DNA of 64,000 nucleotides from Climacteris rufus. Lineage: Eukaryota > Chordata > Aves > Passeriformes > Climacteridae. Position 1 is the stretch's first letter, and the number at the start of each line of letters is the position of its first letter. The stretch is from positions 744,001 through 808,000 of the forward strand of contig VZRZ01006595.1 of the NCBI GenBank assembly GCA_013398175.1. The letters are read 5' to 3'. A model generated the notes under the pieces. That model ran no database searches. It saw only the letters and a program-made list of their open reading frames with translations, and was not told the DNA's origin. Positions 25,857-38,900 of this stretch are shown in pieces. The position numbers and the translations under genes were made by a program.

Positions 25857-28800
25857 AATTCTATGGCAGACAGCTTAATTTATTCTCTAATTTCTGTGTG
25901 TGAACACATTTCTTTCTACAGAACAACTGATTTGCAGCTCAATTCACACTCTTCAATTGCATTTTTATTTTTTAAAGGAAAAAGAAATTAAAATTGTATC
26001 TTTTGAAACCAGTATATCTGTTCGGAGAAAGACCCAAGAGTCACAAGTAATTAAAATTAATGTTTCATGTTTTTTCACTCCTGTTATCCTGCTGAAACAA
26101 TTCTTGCAGAGATTGCACTGCTAGTGGGATGTGGGCAGTTGCCAGCCCCTTAAACTCCTAGCTGAGGTGCTGACCCCAGTGAAAGACCAGGATGCATCCC
26201 CAGACAAATAAGTACTCAGACACACAGGAAATCTGTGTTGTCACAGGTACCTATCTATATCTAACCCAAGGGAGGGTAGCTAGCTTCAGTTCCTTCTCAT
26301 TACCCTCCTAATTATTTAAAAACATAATTTTCCTATTAAAAAAATAAAAAGAAAAAATAAAGAAATTCCCCCTCTGGTATACAGCTAAAATTATTGCATT
26401 TGGAAAGTTATTGTGGATTCACTGATTCAAATGATAAAACCATCACTGCTCACTATATTCACCTTTATGTACTTATCAGCATTGATACCGAGTAAGAAAA
26501 GATTCTAGCTTGACTCTTAGTAGCTGGGATGGATAAAAACAGGAAAAACTAGATGTGTTTTCCTTGTGAACAATTGTTTAGTTTTAGAAAGTAATGAAAC
26601 TCAATATGAAGACTTGGGATGCAGTTCATGCAGAGATGGCCTGTGATCCACTAGAGAGGCTTGCTTTGAAAGCTTTATATAAAAAATAAATAAAAGAGGG
26701 AAAAAATACAAAACCAACTATAAAGCACTTAATACTTTCATACCTTTTTAATAAAGGAGCCTAAGACATGGAGGTAAACCTTCCACATTCAGCATCTAAC
26801 TCCTTTGTCGTTCCTATATTTGTTGGACAACGGGCTTAAGGTTTGTTGGATACAAAAAAAAAGTGTGGGAAGTAGCACAGTTGGAGCAGCCTTTAACCCT
26901 TGAGATGTAGTTTATGATTTGTATTCTCATAATTTCCTTCCTGACAACTTATAATCTGTTGATTATAAATTCACACTATGAACTATGTTCCAATTATCAG
27001 TGAATATTTACATAATATTTGTCAAAACAAACACAAAATCTGTGGCTGGGCCGTTCTCAACTCACAGAGGGGTAGACCTGGAAACACTCTGCTCTTATTC
27101 TAAACTGTGTCACTGAGGGCTGAGGTACTTTCCACTCCAATGAGTCCAGGCCTTCCCACCAGGCAATTTCCACCACCATCTTCCACAACCATTCCAAAAG
27201 CAGAAATATATCTTCTTAATACATGTTTCCAGCTTTCCCTCCCTATTCTTCCATCTCACTCAAGATTTGCTGGATGAGCTGAAGTTTCAAGTTTCCTTGG
27301 TTTCCCTTTCTGGGGCACAGCCTGGCAAAGGAGTGACCCCACTACACAGGTCCCTTGTTCCCGGAGAAAAAGTTGTCTAAAAGAGAACTGTAATGTGAAG
27401 GGTCAAGTTAGCAGAGCCTGACAGGACTTTCAGTGATCTTTGAAAACACATTAATGATTACAATATCAACATACTATAGTGTTATAAGACCTTCCCAAGC
27501 CCAGTCCTAAAGAGATTTCTTATTAATCAATGGAATTAGATTATGAAATTTAAGCTTGCCCTCCTTCTTCCTTATAATATTTCTCATAACTCACATACTG
27601 TCTTCCTGAGACCCCCAAAATCCCCCAAACATGTTTTCCAAGGAGAATATGGTAAAATGTGACTATAAAAAGCATTCTGCATAGACACTGCCTTTCTGCT
27701 CCCCTTGGGCAACCTTTTTAGGGGTATTATTGTTGGTAATAATTTGCTTTGCTTTAGAAAGCAAATAAGTGCAAAATAACAAATGCAAACATGGTAAAAA
27801 TAATGCAGAAATACATACTAAATGATTGTACAGTCTGAAAAAAACTTTTTATATTATGTAGACTTGGAAGAACAATCCAACGCACATATTGTCTGAAGGA
27901 AAAGGTATTTCATACCTTCTTGCTGCCACTAGAATAGCTTCAGCAAACAGTTCTAACCAACCCAGTGAGCCAAATCATATAACTTCAGGCAGTCATGAAA
28001 AATTATTGACTAAAAAAAACAAAAAAAACCCTATTGATGGGTGGCAAAAACATGCAAGTGGCTTTTGCCAGTATAGTCCTTGTGGGAAAAGCCAAGACTG
28101 CAACTTTTCTGGTTAAGCTACTCAGGAGTTTAATGTGGTCAGCCTCAGACTGTTCCATCTGATCTTGGATCAAATAAAACACAGCACATATATTTCCCAA
28201 TAACAATAATCAAAACTGAGGGTTTCAGATTTCGCTGGAAACAAAATTACAGGAAGAAGAAATGGGCTGGATATTTCTTTTTATTGCTGGGAAACAGCTT
28301 TCTAACAACAAATTATGTGGATTAATTTTATTTTTTGAAGTGAGCTCATCTATCCCATGTTGCTACATTACTGACAGTTCCTTCCTCGCTCTGACCAGCA
28401 CGCAGGGCTAAGGGGATGGGGTCGCTGCCCACCTTGCACAGTGCAGATGTCCACAAGCAAAGGAATTTCAAAAGCCAGGGCTAGGGCATCCTAAGAAAGG
28501 ATGACACAAGGCTCAACTGTGTGTTATGCCTCCCTTCTCTAAACATCATCTGACTTGTTTTCCCCCCTCCTTACAGTGTAAAAAAAGAGCTTATTCCCAT
28601 TGCAGACTGGGTCCTCTGGTTACCATCAGGTGGGACAACCCATCAGTCAGGCCCTTTGGGTGGACACCAACCATTTCAGGCAGGAGGTGTGTCTGAAGAA
28701 CAAGCTGGGCCACCTTCTCCTCCAAACAAAAGCTATTAAGATGGGATAGTAAACTTTCAACAGTGTCTAAGGCACTCAAATGCAAAGCTGCCAGCAGCTG

Positions 28801-31800
28801 GTGCTGCATAAAACACTGCAACCCAACTTTATTACTGCTTTTACTCATATGACCTAGAATGGTTTGATTACATCTACCCATAATATATTCACATTTCTGG
28901 CAGGATATACTGTGGCTTGCACTCAGTCTCTCACCTTAAATTTGCTGTTGAGAAAACAAAGGTTGGGGAGGTCCCAGGAGTGCAAATTGATAACAGTTTT
29001 TCAAATTGTAAGGTGGGAGACACAGGTAAATATTTCTTTTGCTACATATGTAGCAAAATGACCTGCTGAAATTATACTGTCAGAGTTTCCAACCAAATGC
29101 AGCAAAACCTAAAAGGCCTGTGCATTTGACCAGTGCCTGATAACTCAGACATTCAATACATGAGAATAAATCAAGTCTGGGTAGAGCCACACAGCAGCTA
29201 AAATGATAAAACCCATTCACTGCATTTCAAATGTTCCACAAAACAATTTCTTTCTGGACTTTCATTTTGGAGCACAGCACCTAAAAGAGAATAGAGATGG
29301 GAAGCTCCAAAGATTTCCCAAGCTGTGCACTGCTCTCCCTGGTGCCTGCAGAAGCTGCTCCATTTTCCAGCTGCTTCTTGGACCACTTTCTAAGGGTGAG
29401 ATGGATTAAATCCCATGTTTAATTTAATATGTTAATCCTTGGAAACAACTGCAGCACTGTTTCCACCTTCCAGAGTCATTCACTGGAGAGTTTCTCCAGG
29501 TTTGTTACCAACAGTGAAGCAGTGAAACACAGTAGTGAAGGGGCTTGACAGAGGAAAGTGCACTGCCATCACCTGTCCCCTAAAATGTCCTTGCTGTTTC
29601 ATGTTACAAAAATAAATATATAAAAACAAATACATAATGACATTGTGCATTAAAAAAAAAAAAAAAACCACCAAAAAACAACAAAACAAGACAAACAACA
29701 AAGAACTTTCACAGTCTTCAGGATATTATTGCCAGCATCCCATTACAGATTCCGTAGAGCAGCAAACGGTTGGTGTTTATTATTAAATACAACTGAACCG
29801 CAAACCCTCATGGAATAAACACAGCTAGGATGTATATGAAGCACTTGCCTGCACCTGCCAACGCTTGTCTCACTCTTGCAGAGGATACAGAAAGAAGCAA
29901 GAGAGTCTCAGGGTTCAGAGACTCCCAACTTAATACTTTCTAGTGCTGCAGACTGCCAGAGTAATTTTAGTATCTCCATTTCGGTTCATCTCTTGTACCA
30001 CAGGGATAACATCTACAATGCCAGAGAAGATACAAGGACATGGTGCTGCTCCCGAAAATATGATAACAAAACCCACAGAGATTGGCAAGAACATGAAGAT
30101 CTTTCAATCACATATCTTGGTCTGCAAAGTGCAAGTCAGGACACTTGGAAAAAGAGAGCATATCTTGTGAGTCTTTGCGCTTTTTCCTTTCACGCAGCAA
30201 AATCCTAAGTCTTTTCCAAAAGAAACTTAAGCCAAGGCAAGCCACATATATATTGACTAATCACGTTCGTATTATGTCTGGAAAACATTTCTGCCATCTC
30301 CTCTATGAGATGTTATATTTAGAGTTGGGGTAGGAGCATATTTAGATGGAAAGGAAAATACACAGAAGAAACTACATCTGCAATCAGATTTGCTGATTAG
30401 ATCTTACCAGAGTGCTGTCTGTCTTAGTGCTGCCTGTAAACATGCGGTAGTAAATGCCTTCATTACTAACTCACTCTCATGCTCTCTATACGTGTCTTCT
30501 TTGCAAGTCAGTGATAGGGTCACAGGTATAAATGATTTTTTTGGGTTGATATTTTAAATTATTATTATTTTGGAGGTTTTTTTAGCTTTATTTCTCAGCT
30601 ATAAGCATAGGTCACAGCTCCAGGCACAAAAGTCCTTACTGGGTAAGGGGAAAAATTGAATCAAAAGCTCATTTTTTTGTATAAGAATCACCTTATTAAT
30701 CTCTTGAACAAGTGTGTGGCTTTAGGGAGATAGATAAAACAGGGAACACAAAGATGCAGAAAGGTCCATTTGTTCCCTTTCCTCTTGTTTATATTAAATA
30801 GAGGTAAAATCATCTCTATCAAGAGTACATAGAGGTTATAAGAGGAAAGTATCACAAAAATCTGAAGTAATCCAATCTTAAAAATATCTTGCTAGTAGAA
30901 ATGGGATTGAAAACTTTGAGAATTTACATGCCTCAATAAGCAGTTTTATTACTTCCATACCTTAACTTATTCACAGTATGTACTTGGACTGATAAAAATA
31001 TTTAACTAGATTTTCTTTTCCTGAATTCGGTGTGCATTGTAAAACAAAAGGGAAGGTTCAGCCTTCCAAGCTTTGTAATACTAAGAGCTTTGTTAGCAGA
31101 AAGAGAGGGGATGTGAAGAAGTAACAATCAGCTTTATGACAGACACTTCATTAACCCACATACTTCATAATTTGCTCACTGAACTAGCTGCTTTTCCTCT
31201 TCTCTCAGCAGGAACATAAATAGCAAAGACTGTCATGAGCTGTTTTGCTACTGGAAGACTGTTAATCTTACCAAACACACCGCAGAGCATTTAGTGCTAC
31301 ATATTTATTTATTTAGATTTAGAGCATGATTAAAGGGAAAATAAAAACAATAGATCTTGAAAATTCCTTTCAACTGATGCCTAAATTGCAGCATTGCACT
31401 TGAATAAAATTCAAGTTAGCTGGAGAAGCTAAAGAAACCAAGTGTTTTACCCAACCAGCAACTTCTGAACATTTTGTCTAGGTATTACCAAAAATGCACT
31501 GGCAAGAAGATATATCAACCTGTGTTGCACATAGGACCAAAAGTAAGACTCCTTGCTACTGGAGAGAGGCAACAGTTGGTGAGGGGAGTGAAGGTGTGTC
31601 CATATAAGAAGTAGGGAGCTGGGAAACAAAATAATTAACACTGAAAGGATGCAACTATTCCACTACAAGAATAAAGGGTAATCACTGCTACAATCTCTTT
31701 GCTTTTTTTCCCTGTATTTATTTGTTGCGAATCTGAGCGAGCATTGCTCACAGTGGGAGATTTTTGATGGCCTTTGGTAGGCTTTGATGAGGCTCATATT

Positions 31801-32299
31801 TGCTCATTTGCACAATGTATTTATCTGCACCACCAACAGCGTTGATCAGCATGGAGCAGCAAAGTCCAATAAATGCTTTATATAAACCCCCACTTGTTAA
31901 ACCGTTCTCAGCTCAGACTCAAGGAGCTTTATATAGCAAACAGTACCTGAGTCATTCCTCTGGGAGAATTATGGACTGAATGATGAGAAGACATTTCCAA
32001 AATGCTTAAATGGCTATTAATGTGCTCTTAAGTTATTTAAGTGCTTTAGAAAGTCCTAAACACAACAGCTCAGCAACGGGAATCACCAGGTGAACATTTC
32101 TGGTTATGCTTATTGCAAAAAACAATATGATAGAATCAAGTTCAGCAAAAATGAAAGGTTTCTGCATATACACCAGCAAACAACTGATTAATGTATTATG
32201 CAGCAGAATTATGTCTGCAGAATCATCTATTCATCTGAGCTCAAACATCTCCATTGAGACCACTGCACTTCCATGGCTGCAGTGTCCAGATGGCTTTAG
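25857..32299. other. Upstream NRXN1 intron: no gene seen
   Basis: AT-rich intron with A-rich patches at 26335-26360 and 29651-29700. No exon or recognised repeat. The interval 31700-31920 has a mixed composition with many TTTGAT, ATTTAT and TTGCTCA words that could be regulatory, but this cannot be judged without a comparison. Confidence 0.55.
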
Positions 32300-32970
32300 T
32301 GACTACCAGCTTAGTCCAAGATGAAGTTTAACAAGGGCAAGTGACAGATTCTGTACCTGGGACAGGGTAACCCTGGTTGCGTGTACAGACTGGGGAATGA
32401 GATGCTGGAAAGCAGTGCTGCCAAGAGGGATCTGGGGGCTCTGGTCAATGAAAAGTTTAACACGAGCCAGCAGTGCCCCGGCAACCTGGAAGGCCAACCG
32501 TGTCCTGGGGGGCATCAGGCACAGCATGGCCAGCCAGGCAAGGGAGGGGATTGTCCTTCTCTGTTCTGAGCTGGGGAAGCTTCACCTCAAGTGCTGGGGG
32601 TAGTTTTGGGTGCCACAACATAAAAAACACATTATTGCTCCCTACAATTGCCTGACAGGAAGGTGCAGCCAGGTGAGGTGCAGCCTCTGCTCCCAGGCAA
32701 CTAGTGACAAGACAAGAGGAGACAGCCTCAAGATGCATGAGGGGAGGTTTGGGTGGAACATCAGGAATAATTTCTTCACTGAAAGGGTGATTGGGCATTG
32801 GAATGGCTGCCCAGAGGTGTGGTGGAGTCGCCATCATTGGAAACGTGAAAGAAATAACTGGATGTGGCATTTAGTGCTACAGTTTAGTTGGCAAGGTGGT
32901 GTTTGGTCAAAGGTTGGATTTGATGATCTTTGAGATCTTTTCCAACCTTAATGATTCTATGATTCTGTGA
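32300..32970 (+). mobile_element. CR1 LINE, 5'-truncated 3' end
   Basis: Chicken-repeat-1 class non-LTR retrotransposon. The left part reads, with stops, as the C-terminal RT/connection region: MKFNKGKCQILYLG, then YRLGNEMLESSAAKRDLGALV, resembling CR1 ORF2. The right part is the familiar 3' region: AACTAGTGACAAGACAAGAGGA, AATTTCTTCACTGAAAGGGTG, GGCATTGGAATGGCTGCCCAG, then GATCTTTTCCAACCTTAATGATTCTATGATTCTGTGA. The final ATTCTATG/ATTCTGTG octamers are the CR1 tail. Between about 32625 and 32640 a section of the consensus (the RRATKLVKGLENKS to LRGDLIALYN region) is missing, so the copy is internally deleted as well as truncated. It is inactive. It is inserted antisense to NRXN1. Confidence 0.95.
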
Positions 32971-35900
32971 AATACAGCCCACTGTCAGGTCACAAATCCA
33001 TGGCATTCTGAAGAGCAGAAACACAAAGTGATGTCTTAGGCTGACCTTCCTAAAAGCCCACTCTGGAATCGTGATTTCACCCCAGATTTCCTGTTCCACT
33101 GCAGGAGAGTCACACACTATGAAATTCCAGTCTGTGACTGAGACTGCATGAGGCAGAGCACCACTAGGACATTGGAGATTTTGTAATATAAATTTAAATA
33201 GCAGTATATCATTACACCATTCAAAATAACATTTAGTTTTTCAATTGCCAAGTCTGGCTTTGGTTGAATACCTCTTCTGAAAAAAAAAAAAAAATTCTTT
33301 CAGAACTACTCTTTCATGAAAGGGCTTTTTTTTCCAAGGTATATTAGTTTCTGATGTATAAGCATTTTAACCCCCCCAAAAACAGACTGTCAGAAAATTT
33401 ATGACTGTCTTTTCTACTTTTTTTTTCTGATTAAGCACATTTGCAGTTGGAATGCATCAAGCTGGTTATGCTAGTTTTATCTCATTAGAAAGTGTAAATC
33501 CTTTCTGCATTACTGTTCACCTGGGTACAGTTTTTAAATTACTGGTACAAGAGTCAGTGAGTGTCAGGCTACAGAGAGACTAAGTTCGTAAGGAGAGGAA
33601 ATCTCTTCCCAATAGCCAAGCAAAAATGGGAGTGGGGGAAGAGGACAAACTTTCATACTGGCAAGGCCATGTTTAGGTGTGGGCATCAAAAATCAATGAA
33701 AAGAAGTGAAATTGGCTCTCCCTGTAAATCTTTTGGTAGCTTTATATGTGCCTACTGTACCACCATTATTACCGAGTTCCTATGAGACCGTTTGGTTGTA
33801 AAAGTCTTTTCTTCTACTAATTCCATTAAAAAGAAAGTTTCAGACATGAATATTTGATTGACACATTATTAGGAAAAGTATGAAAAAAGCAGCAGTGTCA
33901 CATTAAGCTCCACTGCCACAGCCACCATCTTTCCCAGCATATCTCTGTATCTTTCCTGCACAGCGAAAAGGCAAAAGGAGAGAAAAGACTATTCTCATTA
34001 GGAAGAAAAATGGAAGCAGCTCTTCTGAGCATCCCATCTGCTGCCATCATGTCAGAGATATCACATTTTACTGCTGTCACCAGCAGGTGCATGCAATTAG
34101 GTGACAACAAAATGAACTATGTCTTCCCAGTGACTGTTTCGAGCAGATTTCAGACTGTTGGCAAGTGTGAGATAACAGACTACAGGCATTTGCCTCTGAA
34201 TAATTCCTGGAATTCACATGAAAAATGTACAGGTGATTAATTTGGGTCTAGAAGACTGCTGCAAGAAGTGATAGACACAGCAACTGCGACAAAGCAGAGG
34301 ACAATGAAGGGCATGGGATGGGCTAATTCAGGCTATTGCAGTTATTATGGAGACATAATAAGGGCAGTCTGTTCAATTCTGATCTCATTTACAGTAACAT
34401 ATCGAGACAATCAAGCCTGAAATAAATACTTACAAATACATCCTCAGTATGTCAAAGGACTAGGGAGAGTACTTGGATGTTTTCTACTAATGCCAACTAA
34501 ATATACCTTTCCTGTTCACAATGGGCGGCTAATTAACAGAAGGGTTAATGATCATTAGAAGCTCACCAACTTTCAGACGAGGCAAAAGGCACAACATAAG
34601 TTTGATTTGTTTTGGATTGTAGTTCCTGTGCAAATCACCAAAAATAAAATGCCTGTTTTCCTGTAGTGTTGCACAAAAAAAGGAGAAAGCCCTAGCGAAG
34701 CAGGCAGAGTAAGGACAGTGTTCCTGCAGGAGCACCTCCGAGTCACAATCCTCAGGGGTGAAGCTGTACTGCCAATGGCTATTCATGCACAACTCTGCTG
34801 TGCAACACAAAGATGACAAAAATTACTGTAGTAGTGCAAACATTCTTCCCAGCAAAGGCATCTTTCTCCGTGCTGGGTGTTTCCTTTGTACTTAATCCCC
34901 TGTGTTTACAGGACTCTATTCACATTTGCTGGGGAGGATTCCTTCCTTCCTTATCTGAATACAAAAATGAAGGAAAAATACTGTCTCTTCTGTTATCTAA
35001 GGTGATAATGGAGAATTGCAGAAACTTATCAGGGGCTTTGAGATGCCTTCACAGCGCTTGCAGAAAATCATCACCCAAAATATGAGCAATGGCTAATTTT
35101 TCCAGGTTAAAAATGAAAACCCTTGGAAACTTATATTAAAGAGTGTAGCAATGCAAAATATTTAACTGTATTTGAAAACTTCATCTGACTGTTAAGAATT
35201 TTACTTCCTGGTAGGCAACTCCCAAGCATAACAGCTCTGTTCTGAACAATAAGCTGGTGTTTGCCCTTTATTTCAGTTCAGTAATCAGGAATGATAAAGC
35301 CATTTTTACCATGTCTGGCATAAACCCCTTGAATAGGATCAGTGCAGGATTGCAACACGCCTAGGCAACTTGCTTTGTTTCAAGCCAATTTATAAATCTT
35401 ATAATAACAGAGGATTTATTGTTTCTTAAATCACAGATTATTTTAGTAATGCTACAGCTACAGAGATAGTCGTCTTTCTCCAATCAAAAGTGTTAATATA
35501 ACACAAACAAAATTGTTCTCCATGCAGATGTTTGCTCCTTAAGGAGAGAGGAATAGATCTTTTTAAATCATATTGTATTCCATAATTGTACATAACAAGT
35601 TAGGGAAACTGGGCCATTTTCAATTAGGGCAACAATGATGGAGCAGCTCCCTAAAACACACATTAGTAGGGGCATATAAATTATACTCTAACATAACAAC
35701 ATCAAACAACAACTTGCTAGGCCATGTTTCTGATCCCTGTTACCTTACTGAGAGTCTCAAAATATCTGTTCTTTTACTTTAAGAATTTAACTATCAGAGT
35801 CATGTTACGCAGAAATTTCAATTTTTTTTTCTAAGCCACACCTCCAGCTGTGAAAAACACAGCTTAAAGTTCAAGCCACCTGAGGAGTTTAAGAGGGTCA

Positions 35901-38900
35901 AGTTTGCTTTTTTTGGTAGAATCACATAATGTAATGATGCAAGTGTCATAGTTCACATGCTGAAAGGCAATAAAACACGTGCTGCTTGAGAATAAAACCC
36001 AACTGAATTAGCTATACAGAAAAACTTGCACTAATAAGCATCTGAATTCACACCACTAATTACTGCAGAATATAAAACACGACTTCCAATAAGCAGAAAT
36101 GAGTACAGTTATTTTTTATAATTAAACGTTTTTCTGACTCAGCAAATGGATTCAGTGCTGTTGCCATTGTTCACAACTTTCTCAAGCAGCAATACAGCTT
36201 TTAACAGGAAGCTCAGAAAAGACTGCACCAGACATGTCTGTAGAAGTGGCACTATTTTGAGAACACAAAAGTAAAGGGGTAGAGCTTCTGTTCTCCACCT
36301 TACCCCAGCATGAACTTTGGTAAACAGGCATGGGTGAAGAAGAGTCTGTAATGTTTCACCTCCACAAAGGCAACATCTGCCTTTCCAATTTTAAAACATG
36401 CTCTTTGAGCACTTACCTAGTGCTCTCAGACCTCATCCCATTAAAAATTTTCACAGGGTAAATTCATGCTCATGAACTTTTTTGGCAATAGGCCTTGCTG
36501 GCAAGAGGGAAGTGTGAGGCAGTGAGGAGTCTCCTTGGTTAACTTCCTCAGCCTACGTTTGGTCCCCAGTCACTCAAATCAGGGGAAGGATCTAAATCTA
36601 GGGCAGCTCCATGAATTGCCTATGCAAATCAGCTGCTCTGCCTGTAAACGAGGAGCAGGATTTTTACCTCCCACTACACTGATGTTAGTGCCACGGGAAT
36701 TCTCTGGAATTCAGAGGGAAATAGTTCCTTGCTTCACTTTGACCTGTGCCCATGCAACAGCGAATAGATGCCTATGTGCAAACAGCAACAGTGGCAGGCT
36801 GGAAAAAAAAGCCCAGACTTCACAGAGGACAGCACTTTGCACGATAACCAGGTCTCCCAGACATAAAATGCTTTGATTAAATTGGGGCAGCTCTGAGGCA
36901 GGCAGGCAAAGGCAGTATCGATGTTTTCTCATATGTAAAGATATTAGTGAAGATTCTGACTTTGGTAATATTTTCCAGCACAGCTGAGCTTTAAATTTAA
37001 TGAGATTCTCATTTATATTCTGGAAAAAGGAAGAGAACAGAAAACTGCACATGCACTGGAAAACAGCAACAAATAACATTAAGGCAGCCAAATAAAAACA
37101 CACACTGGTAACTTTTATCCTTCTCTTGTGCTCCCATGCCTTATTAAAACCCTGTCTGGAGCTGCTCCCCTCACAGCAGCTTTGCCCTGCAACCCTAATG
37201 GGCTGTATCAATAATCTCTTGTGCAGTAAGAGATGCAGGGAGCCACTGACTGAGTTATGTCCACAGGGACAGACACCCTGAGGGGCTGCTGTGCCAGGAA
37301 GAGCCAGAGCACATCCAAATCCAGAGGCTGATATAATATAAGGAAACACAGAAGGGAAGTCTTCTTGTCTGTCTACCTTCTCTATCTCCACTGAGCTTAG
37401 AGGGGATTGCAAACTTCTTCAAAGGATGGCAAGAATGAAGTAAAGAGCAGGAAGGGTGGAGCAGAGGGGTGGCTACAGGCAGTACAAGCAATAAACTCCA
37501 ATTCCACATTAACCATGTAACAAGTTTTTTAATATGTGTCTTTTCATCATGTGACTTTAATATTAGACTTGGTAAGTAGGCAAGCCAAGCAATCAAACAA
37601 ATCTGACAGAACATACTTAATATAATATTCCTAAAACCAGCCAATTGCAGTCAATATGCACAACTCTCTTTCTTTGGAATAAATGTTTGTGTGTCTCACA
37701 TCTGCAGGTAGTTCAATAACATTAATGAGAATTTATGTACCTAAGGAGAGAAGTGAAAGCATCAGTGAAGTAAGTTTCTGGTTCAGATATAGTGGTTATG
37801 CCGCCGGCTGCCCGGAAGAAAGCATGCAAGGAAATTGCTAAACATATTTTGCTTCATTTCTTTAAGTTATAGCTGGCTGTAAATTACATTTAATAAACCC
37901 ATTATTCAAGCCCTTTTGAGAACATTTAAGCACCAATAATGTTTACTATCCCAATGTACTGTGAGCTCTTATAAGCCATGTATCTTACTGAAAGTCACCG
38001 GGCCAGTTCCATCGCTATGATTCTCATGAGCTTCCTTTGGTTCTGGCAATTAGGCCATCTGCCAGGAGCTGAAATCATTAGCAATAAAAAGAAATGCAAT
38101 TGCTCTGCTTTGTAGTCTCTTCAGTCAGTCCTGCTTCCATTAGCCGCTGGGGGCACCATGAGAATCAGGTGAACAAAGAACAGCAACAGAGGACATTGCA
38201 AAAAGGGAGCAAATTTTAGAGGAGGACTGCAAAGTCAATGGCAAAACAGAAGAAAAACCAAACACAACTTGTTCACAATGAGATTTCTTTCAGAGCAGCA
38301 CTAGGGATTTCGTCATGTCCCTTTTACAATGTCACACTTTGTGGACCTCACTGCTGCCTCTGAAACTTATACCCTTCTCTGCTTACTCAGTCAGGCATTT
38401 GATCAAACCTACTTCCTGTTATTTATATATGTGTGCATAGGCACACATGGATCATGTTCTTGATTAAGGCACTTAAGCACTGCTGCGATTCAAACAATAC
38501 TACTAATAATGGATTAACCAGCAGTGGACATTAGTGCAGCTGATGATCTTTAGCCTCCTGCCTTGAGTCTGCAGGAAATCAGAAGTCTTTGCCTGTAATT
38601 GACGCTGAGATGTACAGAGAATGGAAATTCTGTTTGATAAAGGAGTTTGGATTTTAGAGCTCTGTTGTTTAAAGCAGCATGAAACCTGCAAATTTCAAAA
38701 TCATCAGAGGGAAAACAAACAAATCCAATACATTGAGACCAGTTTGATGGAACAGCATTTTCCAATGAGAATATAATTTTATTAACTTTTTTCACTTAGC
38801 TGTAATATCAAAGAACATAATAGTATTGCTTCCAAACAGTAATCTCTTTAAATGGCCGACAGTGTTGCTGAAAGCCAGTGGGCACTAAGGAGAACCAGTG

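Noticed and set aside
32457..32870. 137-codon minus-strand frame
   Set aside because: It is antisense to the CR1 element and therefore an artefact of the repeat.
36407..36425. GAGCACT/AGTGCTC inverted repeat containing ACTTACCTAG, resembling a recursive splice site on the minus strand
   Set aside because: There is no pyrimidine tract before the AG in gene orientation, so it does not fit a recursive splice site.
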